Positions 40,632 through 41,982 of a stretch of 41,982 bases of DNA are shown in pieces; positions within the stretch are counted from its first letter, which is position 1, and each line of letters opens with the position of its first letter. Source of the stretch: an uncultured Lachnospiraceae bacterium (lineage in GTDB: Bacteria; Bacillota; Clostridia; Lachnospirales; Lachnospiraceae); contig CANQTG010000012.1 in the NCBI GenBank assembly GCA_947626715.1, positions 1 through 41,982 on the forward strand. The letters run 5' to 3'. The notes beneath the pieces were generated by a model, which was given only the letters and a program-made list of their open reading frames with translations, did not search any database and was not told the origin of the DNA. A program made the translations under genes and the position numbers.

Positions 40632-41982
40632 GTGGAACAGGAAAAGGTGCTCGTGATCGACTTTGGCGGTCAATATAATCAGCTTGTCGCCAGACGCGTA
40701 CGCGAATGTAATGTATATTGTGAAATATATTCTTATAAAACCCCTCTGGAACAGATCGCGGCGATGAAGCCGCGGGGAATCATTTTAACAGGAGGCCCCA
40801 ACAGCTGCTATGAGAAGGACTCTCCGACCTGCAGGAAGGAGCTGTTTGCGCTGGGGATCCCCGTATTGGGCTTATGCTACGGCGCGCAGCTGATGATGCA
40901 CGTATTGGGGGGCCGGGTAGAAAGAGCCGCTGTGCGAGAATATGGGAAAACGGAGCTGATGGTAGAGGGCGATTCTTTCTTATTTAAAGATGTTTCAAAG
41001 AAAAGCGTCTGTTGGATGAGCCACTTTGACCAGATCACAAAGGCGGCGCCGGGATTTGCCGTCACTGCGCATACGGCGGACTGTCCGATCGCCGCCGCGG
41101 AGGATCGGGCGCGCGGCCTGTATGCGCTGCAGTTCCATCCGGAAGTGCTGCATACGCAGGAAGGAATGAAAATGCTTTACAATTTCGTAAGGAATATCTG
41201 CGGCTGTGCGGGAACGTGGAGGATGGATTCCTTTGTAGAGCGTTCGATAGCGGAAATACGCGAAAAGATAGGCGCAGGACGGGCGCTGTGCGCGCTTTCG
41301 GGCGGAGTCGATTCCTCGGTAGCGGCGGTCATGCTGGCGAAGGCGATCGGGAACCAGCTTACCTGCGTTTTTGTAGATCACGGTCTGCTGCGTAAAAATG
41401 AAGGGGATGAGGTGGAGGCGGTATTCGGACCGGACGGGCCTTACCAGCTTCAGTTTATCCGCGTAAACGCGCAGCAGAGATTTTATGAAAAGCTGGCCGG
41501 AGTAGAGGAACCGGAGAAAAAGCGGAAGATCATCGGGGAAGAATTTATCCGGGTATTCGAGGAAGAGGCGAAAAAGATCGGGGCGGTGGATTTCCTCGTG
41601 CAGGGAACCATTTATCCCGATGTGGTGGAAAGCGGGTTAGGCGGAGAGTCGGCGGTCATTAAATCGCACCATAACGTGGGCGGCCTGCCGGACTGCGTAG
41701 ATTTTAAAGAGATCATAGAGCCGCTGCGGAATCTGTTTAAGGACGAGGTGCGGAAGGCGGGACTGGAACTGGGGATCCCGGAGAATCTGGTGTACCGTCA
41801 GCCGTTCCCGGGCCCGGGTCTCGGCATCCGCATTATCGGAGAGGTAACAGAAGAAAAGGTAAGGATCGTGCAGGAGGCGGACGCGATCTATCGGGAAGAG
41901 ATCGGAAAGGCGGGACTGGATAAAACGATTGGACAGTATTTTGCCGCCCTGACGAATATGCGTTCGGTGGGCGTGATGGGCG
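40632..41982 (+). CDS. guaA: GMP synthase (glutamine-hydrolysing), 3' end cut by window
   Basis: Converts XMP to GMP. About 450 residues are visible of a protein usually near 510-520. The glutamine amidotransferase domain has the catalytic Cys82 in GLCYGAQ and the His/Glu pair in QFHPEV. The ATP pyrophosphatase domain has SGGVDSS from residue 223, and [10 protein letters not shown] and [12 protein letters not shown] follow. The start is GTG 40632 with AGGAGG at 40617-40622. The reading frame is uninterrupted to the window edge, so the truncation is due to the window and not a mutation. Confidence 0.96.
   Translation, partial: MEQEKVLVIDFGGQYNQLVARRVRECNVYCEIYSYKTPLEQIAAMKPRGIILTGGPNSCYEKDSPTCRKELFALGIPVLGLCYGAQLMMHVLGGRVERAAVREYGKTELMVEGDSFLFKDVSKKSVCWMSHFDQITKAAPGFAVTAHTADCPIAAAEDRARGLYALQFHPEVLHTQEGMKMLYNFVRNICGCAGTWRMDSFVERSIAEIREKIGAGRALCALSGGVDSSVAAVMLAKAIGNQLTCVFVDHGLLRKNEGDEVEAVFGPDGPYQLQFIRVNAQQRFYEKLAGVEEPEKKRKIIGEEFIRVFEEEAKKIGAVDFLVQGTIYPDVVESGLGGESAVIKSHHNVGGLPDCVDFKEIIEPLRNLFKDEVRKAGLELGIPENLVYRQPFPGPGLGIRIIGEVTEEKVRIVQEADAIYREEIGKAGLDKTIGQYFAALTNMRSVGVMG

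Overview
The window looks like a core chromosomal segment of a spore-forming, Gram-positive anaerobe of the Clostridia, most likely Lachnospiraceae. This is an inference from moderately high G+C, strong AGGAGG-type ribosome sites, type 2 IleRS, a SipL-type LysM coat protein, SpoIID/SpoIIQ/SpoIIID, PyrK-dependent PyrD, and compact operons. I see no phage, transposase, CRISPR array, tRNA or rRNA. Thirty-six protein genes are supported; the last, guaA, runs off the right edge.

Layout. 1-8.4 kb: ileS behind two tandem hairpins; a GC-rich repeat array; glycogen phosphorylase glgP; and an aconitase-family hydratase. 8.4-11.6 kb: an aptamer-like leader with competing hairpins before an EF-hand-loop protein, then the engulfment pair spoIID-spoIIQ, each with its own sporulation-type promoter. 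11.7-17.2 kb: a GIY-YIG protein, an amidohydrolase, a degenerate GH9-like lipoprotein (apparently leaderless mRNA), and ddl-murF for peptidoglycan precursors. 17.1-21.6 kb: plsC on the minus strand overlapping the end of murF, a PrcB-domain lipoprotein behind an unexplained structured spacer, and pyrC-pyrK-pyrD. 21.7-24.9 kb: sipL with a sigma-E-like promoter, then a cytidylate-kinase-like protein and an unrecognised protein on the minus strand.

24.9-28.6 kb: ispE overlapping a FadR-type GntR regulator gene, a small membrane protein, murI, a DUF1934 protein, and a convergent membrane-anchored hypothetical. 28.8-35.6 kb: cardiolipin synthase, a trigger-factor-like lipoprotein, asnS, a secreted NlpC/P60 hydrolase and dgt. 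35.6-38.5 kb: trkA-trkH potassium uptake on the minus strand. 38.7-42.0 kb: a cupin, a convergent AraC regulator, spoIIID, and guaA with a CcpA-type cre-like site inside its promoter.

Themes: cell envelope and peptidoglycan (ddl, murF, murI, NlpC/P60, plsC, cls), sporulation (spoIID, spoIIQ, sipL, spoIIID, with promoters matching the expected compartment sigma factors), nucleotide metabolism (pyr genes, dgt, guaA) and translation (ileS, asnS). I found no convincing new multi-gene system. The most unusual signals are the repeat array in the predicted glgP leader, the 8421-8553 leader, and several family members that have lost hallmark active-site residues (GH9-like, SpoIID, SpoIIQ).
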